From contig NZ_JADYVX010000002.1 of the NCBI RefSeq assembly GCF_020194175.1, positions 248,001 to 312,000 on the forward strand: a stretch of 64,000 nt of DNA, read 5' to 3'. Position numbers and translations under genes: made by a program. Shown here piece after piece: positions 25,579-35,770 of the stretch (position 1 is its first letter; the number at the start of each line of letters is the position of its first letter). The DNA is from Bradyrhizobium sp. BRP22 (lineage in GTDB: Bacteria > Pseudomonadota > Alphaproteobacteria > Rhizobiales > Xanthobacteraceae). Under the pieces are notes generated by a model. The model saw only the letters and a list, made by a program, of their open reading frames with translations, was not told where the DNA came from and made no database searches.

Positions 25579-27036
25579 ATGGCCAAATCCACCCTCTCCT
25601 TTGTCTGCCAGAATTGCGGCGCGGCGTATAATCGCTGGCAGGGGAAGTGCGACGCCTGCGGTGAGTGGAATACGCTGGCTGAGGAGGATTCCACCGGCAA
25701 CGTGCCCGTGTCGATCCGCTCCAAGCGCAAGGGGCGGACGTTTGCGCTGGAGTCGCTGTCGGGCAAGAGCCACGACGCTCCCCGTCTCTCCTCCGGAATG
25801 ACCGAGCTCGATCGCGTCACCGGCGGCGGCTTCGTGCGCGGGTCAGTGCTGCTGGTCGGCGGCGATCCCGGCATCGGCAAGTCGACGCTGCTGACGCAGG
25901 CGACCAGCATGATGGCGCGTGCCGGGCACCGCGCGGTCTATATCTCGGGCGAAGAGGCGGTGGCGCAGGTGCGGCTGCGCGCCGAGCGGCTGGGGCTTGC
26001 GAATGCGCCGGTGCAGCTTGCTTCCGAAACCTCGGTCGAGGACATCGTCTCGACCCTGTCCGAAGGCACCGTGCCGCGCCTGATCGTGATCGATTCGATC
26101 CAGACCATGTGGACGGACACGGTCGAATCCGCGCCCGGCACGGTGACCCAGGTGCGCGCCTCGGCGCAGGCCCTGATTCGCTTCGCCAAGAAGACCGGCG
26201 CGGCCATCATCCTGGTCGGCCATGTCACCAAGGATGGCCAGATCGCGGGCCCCCGCGTGGTCGAGCACATGGTCGACGCGGTGCTGTCGTTCGAGGGCGA
26301 AGGCTCGCAGCAGTTCCGCATCCTGCGCGCGGTCAAGAACCGCTTCGGTCCGACCGACGAGATCGGCGTGTTCGAGATGACCGGGCTCGGCCTGCGCGAA
26401 GTCTCGAACCCCTCCGAATTGTTCCTTTCCGAGCGCGATCTCGGCAGCCCCGGCACCGCCGTCTTTGCCGGGATCGAGGGCACCCGCCCGGTGCTGGTGG
26501 AATTGCAGGCGCTGGTGGCGCCGACCTCGCTCGGCACGCCCCGCCGCGCGGTGGTCGGCTGGGACCCGAGCCGGCTGTCGATGGTGCTGGCGGTGCTGGA
26601 GGCGCATTGCGGCGTGAAACTCTCCGGCCACGACGTCTACCTGAACGTCGCCGGCGGCCTGCGCATCCAGGAACCCGCCGCCGACCTTGCCGCCGCCGCG
26701 GCGCTGGTGTCCTCGCTGGTCAACGCTCCCCTGCCCACCGACGCGGTCTATTTCGGCGAGATTTCGCTTTCCGGCGCGGTGCGGCCGGTGGCGCAGACCT
26801 CAGCCCGGCTGAAGGAAGCGGCGAAACTCGGGTTCGGCCGCGCCGTGCTGCCCGAATCGGCCCGCGGTGACGCCAGCGATGCCGGGCTCGCGCTGAACAG
26901 TGTCGGCGGACTGACCACGCTGGTTGCCGAGATCGCCGCGCGCGGCACGCCCAGGGGCAACCACCAGGCTCCGCGGGATGATGAACCGGTTGAGAAAAAT
27001 GCCACACCGGCCCGATTCCGTCGCGAGAAGAGCTAA
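25579..27036 (+). CDS. radA: DNA repair protein RadA
   Basis: A RecA-like ATPase that promotes branch migration during recombinational repair. The 485 residues have a Cys4 zinc finger (Cys10, Cys13, Cys24, Cys27), Walker A GDPGIGKST near residue 95, the RadA-specific KNRFG motif (VKNRFGPTDEIG), and a C-terminal Lon-like domain (DVYLNVAGGLRIQEPAADLAAAAAL...GEISLSGAVRPV). The start MAKSTLSFVCQNCG puts the zinc finger at the usual place. It is followed 182 bases later by cvpA. Confidence 0.95.
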   Translation: MAKSTLSFVCQNCGAAYNRWQGKCDACGEWNTLAEEDSTGNVPVSIRSKRKGRTFALESLSGKSHDAPRLSSGMTELDRVTGGGFVRGSVLLVGGDPGIGKSTLLTQATSMMARAGHRAVYISGEEAVAQVRLRAERLGLANAPVQLASETSVEDIVSTLSEGTVPRLIVIDSIQTMWTDTVESAPGTVTQVRASAQALIRFAKKTGAAIILVGHVTKDGQIAGPRVVEHMVDAVLSFEGEGSQQFRILRAVKNRFGPTDEIGVFEMTGLGLREVSNPSELFLSERDLGSPGTAVFAGIEGTRPVLVELQALVAPTSLGTPRRAVVGWDPSRLSMVLAVLEAHCGVKLSGHDVYLNVAGGLRIQEPAADLAAAAALVSSLVNAPLPTDAVYFGEISLSGAVRPVAQTSARLKEAAKLGFGRAVLPESARGDASDAGLALNSVGGLTTLVAEIAARGTPRGNHQAPRDDEPVEKNATPARFRREKS

Positions 27037-27218
27037 AGCAGGGTGACCTTAATCGCCACCGCCGCTATACATCGCGCCGCGCGGGGAGGTGCTTTCCGGC
27101 CTTGCCGGAGGCGCGATAACCCCGTCAGCTAGGACGGAACCGAAACGCCGATTCGCGGCGGCCGAGCCCTGCAGAGCCATAAAGAGCCAAGAGAAGAACG
27201 AGCGGACCTGACCAGCCG

Positions 27219-27848
27219 ATGCCGATAACGATCCTCGATCTCGTCCTGCTCGCGGTGATGCTGATCTCGGGCCTGCTTGCGATGGTGCGCGGCTTCATGC
27301 GCGAGATCCTGTCGATCGCGGCCTGGGGCGCGGCGGCTCTGGTCACACTCTATGCTTTCTCGAAGCTGCTGCCGACCGCAAAGACCTACTTCAACAACGA
27401 CACGGTCGCCGCCGTCGTGGTGGTCGCCGGCACCTTCATCGGCACCCTGATCGTGGTGTCCATCATCACAGTGCGGATCTCCGACATGATCCTTGATTCG
27501 CGCATCGGCGCGCTCGATCGCACGCTGGGATTTCTGTTCGGGCTGGCGCGCGGGCTCCTGATCGTGGTCGTCGCCTTCCTGTTCTTCAGCTGGCTGGTTC
27601 CTGACAAGCAGCGGCCGGACTGGGTGACGGGCGCAAAATCCCGGGTGGTGCTGCAAGGAACCGGGGATTGGCTGATGTCGCTCTTGCCTGACGACCCCGA
27701 GAACACCATCTTAAAGCGGTTCAAGAAAAATAAGCCGGAAGACGACCAGACTGACGCCGAACCCGCCGCGCCGGCGTCGGGCGATGGCTATAGCAAACCT
27801 GCCCGCGACAGCCTTAAAAAGCTGATCGAAAAACCTGCGGGCCGTTAA
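27219..27848 (+). CDS. cvpA: CvpA family membrane protein
   Basis: A 209-residue inner-membrane protein with four helices, beginning MPITILDLVLLAVMLISGLLAMVRGFMREI with the family's D...G...G.....G...E pattern. CvpA was named for colicin V production but is a widely conserved membrane protein linked to envelope stress. The charged C-terminal 60 residues are cytoplasmic and low complexity. It lies directly upstream of purF, a very conserved arrangement; the gap is 54 bases. Confidence 0.9.
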   Translation: MPITILDLVLLAVMLISGLLAMVRGFMREILSIAAWGAAALVTLYAFSKLLPTAKTYFNNDTVAAVVVVAGTFIGTLIVVSIITVRISDMILDSRIGALDRTLGFLFGLARGLLIVVVAFLFFSWLVPDKQRPDWVTGAKSRVVLQGTGDWLMSLLPDDPENTILKRFKKNKPEDDQTDAEPAAPASGDGYSKPARDSLKKLIEKPAGR

Positions 27849-27902
27849 ACCTTGACTTAGGCCTGTTGGGCTAGATCCAGCACAGGCCACAGAGATGAGG
27901 CG

Positions 27903-29423
27903 ATGAACGCGATGCAATCTCCTTCCGATCACGCCGAGCAACCTGACCCCAATTCGGGGCCGATCGAATTGCAGGATGATCTCGAAGGCGACACGCTACG
28001 CGAGGAGTGCGGCGTGTTCGGCATTTTCGGCCACCCCGAGGCCGCCGCCATCACGGCGCTCGGATTGCACGCTCTCCAGCATCGCGGCCAGGAAGCCTGC
28101 GGCATCGTCACCTTCGACGGCAGCCGCTTCCACTCCGAACGCCGGCTCGGCCTGGTCGGTGACACCTTCTCCCGCCGCGAAGTGATCGAGCGCCTGCCCG
28201 GCTCGACCGCGGTCGGCCATGTCCGCTATTCCACCACCGGCGCCACCATCCTGCGCAACGTGCAGCCGCTGTTCGCCGAGCTCAACGCCGGCGGCTTTGC
28301 CGTGGGCCATAACGGCAACCTCACCAACGGGCTGTCGCTGCGCCGCGAGCTCGTCAAGAACGGCGCCATGATGCAGTCGACCACCGATACCGAGGTGATC
28401 CTGCACCTGGTGGCGCAATCCAAGCGCGGCCACTTTGTCGACCGTTTCATCGAGGCGCTGCGGGCGATCGAGGGAGCCTATTCGCTGGTCGCGCTGACCA
28501 ACAAGAAGCTGGTCGGCGCGCGCGACCCGCTTGGCATCCGGCCGCTCGTGCTCGGCGATCTCGACGGCCGGCCGATCCTGACTTCGGAGACCTGCGCGCT
28601 CGACATGATCGGCGCCAAATATGTCCGCGACATCGAGCCCGGCGAGATCGTCGTGTTCGACGAGGAAGGCGCGCATACCCACAAGCCGTTCCCGCCGAAG
28701 CCGCCGCGGCCCTGCATCTTCGAATACATCTATTTCTCGCGGCCCGACTCCGTCGTCGGCGGCCGCTCGGTCTATGAGGTGCGCAAGGCGTTCGGCGCGC
28801 AGCTCGCGCGTGAGAGCCATCCCGATATCGATGTCGTGGTGCCGGTGCCGGATTCCGGCGTGCCCGCCGCGGTCGGCTACAGCCAGTATTCGGGCGTGCC
28901 GTTCGAGCTCGGCATCATCCGCAATCACTATGTCGGCCGCACCTTCATCCAGCCGACCCAGAGCGTGCGCGAACTCGGCGTGCGCATGAAGCACTCGGCC
29001 AATCGTGCCGCGATCGAGGGCAAGCGCATCCTCCTGATCGACGACTCGCTGGTGCGCGGCACCACCTCGAAGAAGATCGTGCGCATGATGCGCGACGCCG
29101 GCGCGCGCGAGGTGCATTTCCGCCTCGCTTCCCCGCCGATCCTCTATCCCGACTATTACGGCATCGACCTGCCGGACCGCGGCGGCCTGCTCGCGGCGAC
29201 CCATACGCTTGAGGAGATGCGCGAGATCATCGGCGCCGATTCGCTCGCCTTCCTGTCGATCGACGGCATGTATCGCGCCATGGGCTATCCCGGCGGCCGC
29301 GATCCCGCCAACCCGAAATTCGCCGACCATTGTTTTACGGGCGCCTACCCGACGCACCTCACCGACCAGAGCGAAACCGAGCCGCAGCCGCGGCAGCTCT
29401 CGCTGCTGGCGGAAGCGAGCTGA
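27903..29423 (+). CDS. purF: Amidophosphoribosyltransferase
   Basis: It catalyses the first committed step of purine synthesis, PRPP plus glutamine to phosphoribosylamine. The 506 residues carry a propeptide of about 35 residues that must be removed to expose the catalytic Cys36 (EECGVFGIFGHPEA). The glutaminase domain (GHVRYSTTG, AVGHNGNLTN) is followed by the phosphoribosyltransferase domain with the PRPP motif ILLIDDSLVRGTTS. It is downstream of cvpA. Confidence 0.96.
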   Translation: MNAMQSPSDHAEQPDPNSGPIELQDDLEGDTLREECGVFGIFGHPEAAAITALGLHALQHRGQEACGIVTFDGSRFHSERRLGLVGDTFSRREVIERLPGSTAVGHVRYSTTGATILRNVQPLFAELNAGGFAVGHNGNLTNGLSLRRELVKNGAMMQSTTDTEVILHLVAQSKRGHFVDRFIEALRAIEGAYSLVALTNKKLVGARDPLGIRPLVLGDLDGRPILTSETCALDMIGAKYVRDIEPGEIVVFDEEGAHTHKPFPPKPPRPCIFEYIYFSRPDSVVGGRSVYEVRKAFGAQLARESHPDIDVVVPVPDSGVPAAVGYSQYSGVPFELGIIRNHYVGRTFIQPTQSVRELGVRMKHSANRAAIEGKRILLIDDSLVRGTTSKKIVRMMRDAGAREVHFRLASPPILYPDYYGIDLPDRGGLLAATHTLEEMREIIGADSLAFLSIDGMYRAMGYPGGRDPANPKFADHCFTGAYPTHLTDQSETEPQPRQLSLLAEAS

Positions 29424-29427
29424 TCTG

Positions 29428-29550
29428 TCGTCCCGGCGAAGGCCGGGACCCATAACCACCGGCTTTCGTTGTTTGGAAGCCATTGGACACGACCGCCGTC
29501 GCGCATCATAACCGCCGCGGAGTATGGGTCCCGGCCTTCGCCGGGACGAC
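29428..29550. repeat. GTCGTCCCGGCGAAGG-type inverted repeat
   Basis: A perfect 28-base inverted repeat (29428-29455 and 29523-29550) around a 67-base centre. Each arm also folds on itself (CCCGGCGAAGGCCGGG). It fills the gap between purF and the SDR gene, and ends 18 bases before the SDR ATG. Confidence 0.9.
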
Positions 29551-29568
29551 GTCGAAGAGATTTGCCTG

Positions 29569-30309
29569 ATGCCCCTTCCCCTCGCCTCCCGCATCGCCCT
29601 CGTCACCGGCGCCTCGCGCGGCATCGGCTATGCCACCGCGCTCGCGCTCGCCAAAGCCGGCGCGCATATCGTCGCGGTGGCGCGGACACAAGGCGGGCTC
29701 GAGGAGCTCGATGACGAGATCCGGAAATTTGGCGGCAGCGCCACGCTGGTGCCGCTCAGCCTCACCGATTCCGACGGCATCGCCCGCTTGGGCGCCGCGC
29801 TGCATGAGCGCCACGGCAAGCTCGACATCCTCGTCGGCAATGCCGGCGTCGCCGGCCCGTCCTCGCCGCTCGGCCACATCGATCTGAAATCATGGAACGA
29901 CGTGATGGCGGTCAACGTCACCGCGAACTTCCAGCTCATCCGCTGCATGGAGCCGCTCTTGAAAGTATCCGATTCCGGACGCGCCGTGTTCATCACCTCG
30001 GGCGCGGCCAACAAGGCACTCGCCTATCTCGGCCCCTATGCAGCCTCAAAGGCTGCGCTGGAAACGCTGGCGCGCGCCTGGGCCAACGAGACCGCGAGCA
30101 CAAAGCTGCGCGTCAACCTGTTCAACCCCGGCCCGATCCGCACCCGCATGCGCGCCGCGGTGTTTCCCGGCGAGGACCCGATGGATCTCGACACGCCCGA
30201 GCAGGCAGCGGAATTCATCGTGCCGATGTGCATGCCGGAGTGGAACGAGACCGGCAAGTTCTTCGACTACCCGACGCGCACACTGATGAGCTTCCGCGCA
30301 CCGGCGTAA
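29569..30309 (+). CDS. Short-chain dehydrogenase/reductase
   Basis: A 246-residue NAD(P)-dependent oxidoreductase of classical SDR type. It has VTGASRGIGYATALALAKAGA, the NAG motif (VGNAGVAGP), the active-site serine in VFITSGAAN, and YAASKAALE with the catalytic Tyr and Lys. ATG 29569 follows the repeat element; an in-frame ATG inside the repeat (29524) is rejected. Substrate unknown. It is bracketed by two different inverted repeats (29428-29550 and 30334-30418). Confidence 0.88.
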   Translation: MPLPLASRIALVTGASRGIGYATALALAKAGAHIVAVARTQGGLEELDDEIRKFGGSATLVPLSLTDSDGIARLGAALHERHGKLDILVGNAGVAGPSSPLGHIDLKSWNDVMAVNVTANFQLIRCMEPLLKVSDSGRAVFITSGAANKALAYLGPYAASKAALETLARAWANETASTKLRVNLFNPGPIRTRMRAAVFPGEDPMDLDTPEQAAEFIVPMCMPEWNETGKFFDYPTRTLMSFRAPA

Positions 30310-30333
30310 GCCTTTCGTCATTGCCTCTCCCGC

Positions 30334-30418
30334 CGTCATTGCGAGGAGCGAAAGCGACGAAGCAATCCACGCCTCCGCAAGCGGCGAAATGGATTGCTTC
30401 GCTTCGCTCGCAATGACG
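30334..30418. repeat. CGTCATTGCGAG-type palindromic repeat, second copy
   Basis: CGTCATTGCGAGGAGCGAAAG at the left and a matching GATTGCTTCGCTTCGCTCGC, AATGACG right arm form an imperfect inverted repeat. It is the same family as 22027-22103. Confidence 0.85.
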
Positions 30419-30506
30419 ACGTGCGACGGTTGACACCATTCGCGCCGCGCGATTGACTGCTACCTGAGCGGGCACACCGCCAACAAGAAAATCACGGGAG
30501 GCAACC

Positions 30507-31634
30507 ATGACGCCGAGGCTCAATCGCGCGCGCTTCACTCTTTTCGGATTCATCTCAGCCTGCATCGCCTGCTTCTGCCTGTCGGCGCCCTCGCATGCCG
30601 GCGACATTCCGACCTTCGCGGTCGATGCGGCCTGGCCAAAACCGTTGCCGAACAACTGGATCCTCGGGCAGGTCGGCGGCATCACGGTCGACTGGCAGGG
30701 CCATATCTGGGTGATCCATCGGCCGCGCTCGCTGACCGATGACGAGAAAGGCGCAACGCTCAATCCGCCGCGTTCGAAATGCTGCGTCCCGGCGCCGCCG
30801 GTGCTGGAGTTCGATGCCGACGGCAACCTGTTGCGCGCCTGGGGCGGGCCCGGCGAAGGCTATGAATGGGTCGGCCGCGAGCACGGCATCGAGGTCGATG
30901 AGCGCGGCTTCGTCTGGGTCGGCGGCAATGCCGACAACGACAACGCGATCCTGAAATTCACGCTCGACGGCAAGTTCGTCTCGCAGATCGGCAAGATCGC
31001 GCCGAGCAAGGGCTCAAGCGACACCACCCAGCTCGGCAAGCCCGCGGAGACCGCGATCGACAAGGAGGCCAACGAGATCTACGTCGCCGACGGCTACGGC
31101 AATCGCCGCGTGATCGTTTTCGACGCCACCACCGGCGCCTACAAGCGGCACTGGGGCGCCTACGGCAATCCGCCCAACGACGACAAGCAGCCGGCCTACG
31201 ATCCGAAGGCGCCGGTTGCTCAACAATTCGGCAATCCCGTGCATTGCGTGAAGCTCGCCAATGACGGGCTGGTCTATGTCTGCGACCGCATCAACAACCG
31301 CATCCAGGTGTTCAAGAAGGATGGGACTTTCGTCAAAGAGTGGTTCTTCGAAAAGAATACGCTCGGCAACGGCGCGGTGTGGGATATCGCGCTCTGGCCC
31401 GACCCAAAACAGACCTATCTCCTGAGCGCCGACGGCGAGAACAACGAGATCCGGATCGTCAGGCGCGACGATGGCACCGTGGTCGGCAGTTTCGGCCGCA
31501 GCGGCCGCAATGCCGGGCAATTCCACTGGGTCCATGCCATGGCCGTCGGCGCCAAGGGCAGCGTCTATACGGCCGAGGTCGACACCGCCAAGCGCATCCA
31601 GAAATTCAAACTGACCTCCGATGCGCTACGATAA
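30507..31634 (+). CDS. Secreted NHL/six-bladed beta-propeller protein
   Basis: A 375-residue exported protein with a signal peptide (about 1-31, ending SHAGD) and repeated propeller blades of NHL type: GITVDWQGHIWVIHR, HGIEVDERGFVWVGG, AIDKEANEIYVADGYGNRRVIVFD, CVKLANDGLVYVCDRINNRIQVFKKDG, AMAVGAKGSVYTAEVDTAKRIQKF. GGGAGGC precedes the ATG. Relatives include peptidylamidoglycolate lyase-like proteins and scaffold propellers; no catalytic role can be assigned. The next gene, 121 bases on, encodes a periplasmic binding protein, which suggests a periplasmic partnership. Confidence 0.75.
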   Translation: MTPRLNRARFTLFGFISACIACFCLSAPSHAGDIPTFAVDAAWPKPLPNNWILGQVGGITVDWQGHIWVIHRPRSLTDDEKGATLNPPRSKCCVPAPPVLEFDADGNLLRAWGGPGEGYEWVGREHGIEVDERGFVWVGGNADNDNAILKFTLDGKFVSQIGKIAPSKGSSDTTQLGKPAETAIDKEANEIYVADGYGNRRVIVFDATTGAYKRHWGAYGNPPNDDKQPAYDPKAPVAQQFGNPVHCVKLANDGLVYVCDRINNRIQVFKKDGTFVKEWFFEKNTLGNGAVWDIALWPDPKQTYLLSADGENNEIRIVRRDDGTVVGSFGRSGRNAGQFHWVHAMAVGAKGSVYTAEVDTAKRIQKFKLTSDALR

Positions 31635-31755
31635 GCGCATTGCCGGACGGCGCGAGACAGGATAAGCGGGAACCTGAAAGGTCTTCGACCGATCGCGCCG
31701 CGGGTGAAAGGCTCCAGCAAGAGAGCCATCCCGGCATCAACAGAGGAGGGAACAC

Positions 31756-32994
31756 ATGGAAACGACGCGCGCGCGGCGCTACGCCGCGCTATTCGCCTGT
31801 GCCGGATTGGGTCTTGCGACCCCGGCCTTCGCCCAGGACAAAGCTCAGGACAAGACCGTCAAGATCGGCGTCTTGAACGATATGTCGAGCCTTTACGCCG
31901 ACATCGGCGGCCCCAATTCGGTCGCCGCGGTCAACCTCGCGGTCGAGGATTCCGGCCTGCGCGCCAAGGGCTGGAAGATCGAGGTCCTGAGCGGCGATCA
32001 CCAGAACAAGCCCGACGTCGGCGTCAATATCGGCCGGCAGTGGATCGACAACGAGAAGGTCGACGTCATCGTCGATACGCCGAACTCGGGCGTGGCGCTC
32101 GCGATCGCCAACCTCGTCAAGGAGAAGAACGCGGTGCACCTCAACTCCGGTGCCGCCACCGCCGATCTCACCGGCAAGGCCTGCACGCCGAACACGATCT
32201 CCTACACCTACGACACCTACATGCTCGCCAACGGCACCGGCAAGGCGCTGACCAAGGCCGGCGGTGACAGCTGGTTCTTCCTGACCGCCGACTACGCCTT
32301 CGGCCATGCGCTGGAGCGCGACACTACCGCAGTCGTCGTCGCCAATGGCGGCAAGGCGCTGGGCGGCGTCAAGCATCCGCTCAACACCTCCGACTTCTCC
32401 TCCTTCCTGCTGCAGGCGCAGTCCTCGAAGGCGAAGGTGGTCGGGCTTGCCAATGCCGGCGGCGACACCACCAACTCGATCAAGCAGGCGGCGGAATTCG
32501 GCATCGTCTCCGGCGGCCAGAAGCTCGCGGCGCTCCTGCTCTTCATCACCGACGTGCACTCGCTCGGCCTGAAGACTGCGCAGGGCCTGACGTTTACGGA
32601 ATCCTTCTACTGGGATTTGAACGACAAGACCCGCGAATGGTCCAAGCGTTTTGCCAAGGTGTCGCCGAAGGGCATGATGCCGTCGATGACCGTCGCCGGC
32701 AATTACGCTGCCGTGCTGCACTACCTGAAGACGCTGGAGGCGATGGGCGGCAACACGCATGACGGCGCCAAGACCGTCGCCAAGATGAAGGAACTGCCGA
32801 CCGACGATCCGCTGTTCGGCAAGGGTCCGCTCCGCGCCGACGGCCGCCGCATCATCCCGGCCTATCTGTTCGAGGTGAAGAAGCCGGAAGAGTCCAAATA
32901 CCCTTGGGACTACTACAAGCTGATCGCCACCATCGCGCCGGAAGACGCGGCCAAGCCGCTGGAAGCCAGCGAATGCCCGCTGGTGAAGAAGTGA
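31756..32994 (+). CDS. Branched-chain amino-acid-type ABC binding protein (orphan)
   Basis: A 412-residue periplasmic binding protein of the type I Leu/Ile/Val family (Peripla_BP_6). The signal peptide ends PAFAQ, followed by KTVKIGVLNDMSSLYADIGG. GAGGAGGGA precedes the ATG. It is strikingly similar along its whole length to the binding protein at 54737-55957 (shared DYAFG.ALERDTTAVV.ANGGK, LLQAQSSKAK.., DTTNSIKQAAEFGI). No permease or ATPase genes lie beside it, so it probably shares another transporter or serves a different ligand. Confidence 0.88.
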   Translation: METTRARRYAALFACAGLGLATPAFAQDKAQDKTVKIGVLNDMSSLYADIGGPNSVAAVNLAVEDSGLRAKGWKIEVLSGDHQNKPDVGVNIGRQWIDNEKVDVIVDTPNSGVALAIANLVKEKNAVHLNSGAATADLTGKACTPNTISYTYDTYMLANGTGKALTKAGGDSWFFLTADYAFGHALERDTTAVVVANGGKALGGVKHPLNTSDFSSFLLQAQSSKAKVVGLANAGGDTTNSIKQAAEFGIVSGGQKLAALLLFITDVHSLGLKTAQGLTFTESFYWDLNDKTREWSKRFAKVSPKGMMPSMTVAGNYAAVLHYLKTLEAMGGNTHDGAKTVAKMKELPTDDPLFGKGPLRADGRRIIPAYLFEVKKPEESKYPWDYYKLIATIAPEDAAKPLEASECPLVKK

Positions 32995-33008
32995 TGGCGT
33001 GAGACTTG

Positions 33009-33095
33009 TATGGTGGGCAAAGGCGCGTAGCGCCGTGCCCACCATCGAGCGATGTGCTCGCAATGGTGGGTGCGCTTCGCTTTGCCCGCCCTACG
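33009..33095. repeat. GGTGGGCAAAGGCGC-type repeat, copy 1
   Basis: This holds TATGGTGGGCAAAGGCGC, a GC hairpin and a right part GCTTCGCTTTGCCC...CCTACG. The same order of blocks occurs at 48731-48818. It lies between the binding-protein gene and the convergent MFS gene. Confidence 0.8.
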
Positions 33096-34341
33096 AAGCT
33101 TGCGGTTTCTTCGCCAGCGTCAGCCACGCAACCGCCAGCGCCAGCAGCAGCAGCGCGGCCGCGAGGAAGAACGGCGCGCCGGGCAGTTTGAACGGCGCGG
33201 TCGCGCCGATGAAATGGGCAAAGGTCAGCGTGAACAGGAACGGCCCGACGAGCTGGGACACGCTCTGCACGCTGTTGGTGGCGCCCTGGAGCTGGCCCTG
33301 CTGATCGGGCGCGACGAGCTCCGTCATCAACGCCTGGATCGCCGCGCCCGCGACGCCCCACAGCGCCATCACGGGAATGCCGAACCAGGATAGCGCTCCG
33401 GTCGGCGCGCTCGCGAAAATCAAAAAGCCGACGGCACCGCAGGCGAGCCCGAACAACAGCGCTCGCCGCTCGCCGAAGCGGCTGACGATCGGGCCGATCG
33501 CCGCGCCCTGCACGATCATCTGGCAAAGACCGACCAGCGCAAGCGTCGCGCCGACGGTCGCGGTGTCCCACCCGTAACGATAGGTCGCATAGAGCACGTA
33601 GGTCGATGGCAGCACGACATGCGCAAGCTGGGCGAAAAAATTCGCAAGCGAGAGCCCTGCGAGCACGCGGTCCGAACCGAGCAGATGCAGGGCGCCGATC
33701 GGATTGGCGCTCTTCCAGCGAAACGGCGAGCGCCGCGCTCGCGGCAGCGACTCCGGCAGGATCAAGAGGCCATAGAGCCCGTTGGCAAAGCTCAGGCCTG
33801 CCGCGACCCAGAACGGCAATCGCGGATCGATGCCGCCGAGCAGACCGCCAAGCGCCGGCCCCAGGATGAACCCGGCGCCGAAGGCGACGCCGATCCTGCC
33901 GAACATCCTGGCGCGCTGCTCCGGCGCGGTGACGTCGGTGATATAGGCAAACGCGGTCGAGACGCTGGCCGAGGTGATGCCGGAGATCAGGCGGCCGATG
34001 AACAGCCAGACCAGCGACGGCGCCAGCGCCATCAGCACATAGTCGGCGGCCAGACCGAAATTCGACAGCAGCACCACCGGTCGCCGCCCGAACCGGTCGG
34101 ACAATCCACCGAGAATCGGCGAGAAGAACAACTGCATCAGCGCCCAGGCGGTGCCGAACAGGCCGAAGATCCGCGCCGCGCTCGCGGTGTCATTGTCGAC
34201 AAAGCCCTCGATCAGTTTCGGCAGGATCGGAATGACGACGCCGAGCGCCAGCATGTCGAGCAGGACGGTGCCGAAGATGAAGATCGCGGCGCCGCTCCGC
34301 GCCGGTGGCGGGTCGACGACGGCGGCAGCCTGTTCGCTCAT
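33091..34341 (-). CDS. Tet(A)-like MFS transporter
   Basis: A 416-residue, 12-helix major facilitator. The loop motif between helices 2 and 3 reads [17 protein letters not shown], as in tetracycline-efflux and related drug:H+ antiporters, and motif C-type [14 protein letters not shown] lies in helix 5. Relatives without resistance function are common in soil bacteria, so no drug specificity is claimed. Its ATG overlaps the der stop (34338-34341), so it is translationally linked to der. The C-terminus ends in the shared repeat. Confidence 0.85.
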   Translation of the reverse strand: MSEQAAAVVDPPPARSGAAIFIFGTVLLDMLALGVVIPILPKLIEGFVDNDTASAARIFGLFGTAWALMQLFFSPILGGLSDRFGRRPVVLLSNFGLAADYVLMALAPSLVWLFIGRLISGITSASVSTAFAYITDVTAPEQRARMFGRIGVAFGAGFILGPALGGLLGGIDPRLPFWVAAGLSFANGLYGLLILPESLPRARRSPFRWKSANPIGALHLLGSDRVLAGLSLANFFAQLAHVVLPSTYVLYATYRYGWDTATVGATLALVGLCQMIVQGAAIGPIVSRFGERRALLFGLACGAVGFLIFASAPTGALSWFGIPVMALWGVAGAAIQALMTELVAPDQQGQLQGATNSVQSVSQLVGPFLFTLTFAHFIGATAPFKLPGAPFFLAAALLLLALAVAWLTLAKKPQAS

Positions 34342-35717
34342 GACAACCGCTTGCGCTTGTGCGCGAAGGGATTGGCTTTTTCGCGCAGCGTGATGCGCAC
34401 CGGCGTGCCCGGCAGGTCGAAGGTTTCGCGCAGCGAGTTGGTGAGATAGCGCAGATAGGATTGCGGCACGGCGTCGGCGCGTGAGCAGAACAAGACGAAG
34501 CTCGGCGGCCGCGCCTTGTTCTGGGTGATGTAGTTCAACTTCAACCGGCGGCCGGACACCGCGGGCGGTGGATTGGCCGCGATCGCCTGCTCGAACCAGC
34601 GATTGAGCGCGGCCGTGGGCACGCGCTTGTTCCAGGTGGCATAGGCCTCCTCGATCGCCTTCATCAGACGATCCACGCCCTCACCCGTCAGCCCGGAGAC
34701 TGCGACAACAGGCACGCCCTTCACCTGCGGCAGCCAATGATCGGCGTCGGCGCGCAAGGCCGAGATCAGGTTCGGCTTGCGCTCGACCAGGTCCCATTTG
34801 TTGACCGCGAGCACGATCGCGCGCCCCTCGCGCTCGATCAGGTCGGCGATGCGCAGATCCTGCTCCTCGAACTTGTTCTGGGTATCCATCATCAGCACGA
34901 CGACTTCGGCAAAGCGCACCGCGCGCAGCGCATCCGCGACCGACAGCTTCTCCAGCTTCTCCTCGATCCGCGACCGCCGCCTGAGGCCCGCGGTATCGAA
35001 CAGGCGGAAGCCGCGGCCCTGCCAGTTGATTTCAACCGCGATGGAATCCCGCGTGGTGCCGGCCTCCGGGCTGGTCAAGAGCCGCTCCTCGCCGAGGAGA
35101 TGATTGATCAGCGTCGACTTGCCGGCATTCGGGCGGCCGACAATGGCGACACGGATCGGACGCCGGCCGACGTCCTCGTCCGATTCCGGTTCGTCATCTT
35201 CGGCGTCTTCGTCTACGGCGCGCTCGGGCATCAGCGCGTTCAGCGCATCATAAAGCTCGCCCATGCCCTCGCCATGCTCGGCGGAAATCTGGACGGGATC
35301 GCCAAGTCCAAGCGCATAGGATTCCATCGCACCGAGCTCGCCATGCTTGCCCTCGGCCTTGTTGGCGACCAGCACCACCGGCTTGTTGGCGCGGCGGACG
35401 AAATCGGCAAAGGCGCGATCGGTCGGCGTCAGTCCCACCCGCGCGTCGATCACGAACATCAGCGCGTCGGCAAGGCCGATCGCCGTCTCGGTCTGCTCCT
35501 GCATGCGCGCGGTCAGCGAGCCCTTGGCGCCCTCGTCGAGACCGGCGGTGTCGATCACGGTGAATTCGAGGTCGCCGAGCCGCGCCTGCCCCTCGCGGCG
35601 GTCGCGCGTTACGCCGGGCTCGTCATCGACCAGCGCGAGCTTCTGCCCGACCAGACGGTTGAACAGCGTCGACTTTCCGACATTGGGCCGGCCGATGATG
35701 GCGATCGTGAAGGGCAT
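34338..35717 (-). CDS. der: Ribosome-associated GTPase Der
   Basis: An essential tandem-GTPase for 50S ribosome assembly. The 459 residues have two G domains, with P-loops GRPNVGKST (9-17) and GRPNAGKST (194-202), DTAGL switches, and N-K-x-E/D motifs ([16 protein letters not shown]). An acidic linker (about 168-182) joins them, and a KH-like C-terminal domain follows ([29 protein letters not shown]). It lies downstream of the lipoprotein gene, with a 53-base gap, and upstream of an MFS gene. Confidence 0.95.
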   Translation of the reverse strand: MPFTIAIIGRPNVGKSTLFNRLVGQKLALVDDEPGVTRDRREGQARLGDLEFTVIDTAGLDEGAKGSLTARMQEQTETAIGLADALMFVIDARVGLTPTDRAFADFVRRANKPVVLVANKAEGKHGELGAMESYALGLGDPVQISAEHGEGMGELYDALNALMPERAVDEDAEDDEPESDEDVGRRPIRVAIVGRPNAGKSTLINHLLGEERLLTSPEAGTTRDSIAVEINWQGRGFRLFDTAGLRRRSRIEEKLEKLSVADALRAVRFAEVVVLMMDTQNKFEEQDLRIADLIEREGRAIVLAVNKWDLVERKPNLISALRADADHWLPQVKGVPVVAVSGLTGEGVDRLMKAIEEAYATWNKRVPTAALNRWFEQAIAANPPPAVSGRRLKLNYITQNKARPPSFVLFCSRADAVPQSYLRYLTNSLRETFDLPGTPVRITLREKANPFAHKRKRLS

Positions 35718-35770
35718 GGATCATCAAAGCGCTGTGCGCGGAAACGCGTCTCAACCAAGTCTAGCAGGAA

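Noticed and set aside
27996..29624. 542-codon minus-strand frame
   Set aside because: Antisense to purF and the following repeat; no recognisable protein.
33091..34341. Tetracycline resistance gene
   Set aside because: Only general Tet(A)-like MFS motifs are visible. The coupling to der and the chromosomal setting do not support a resistance role.
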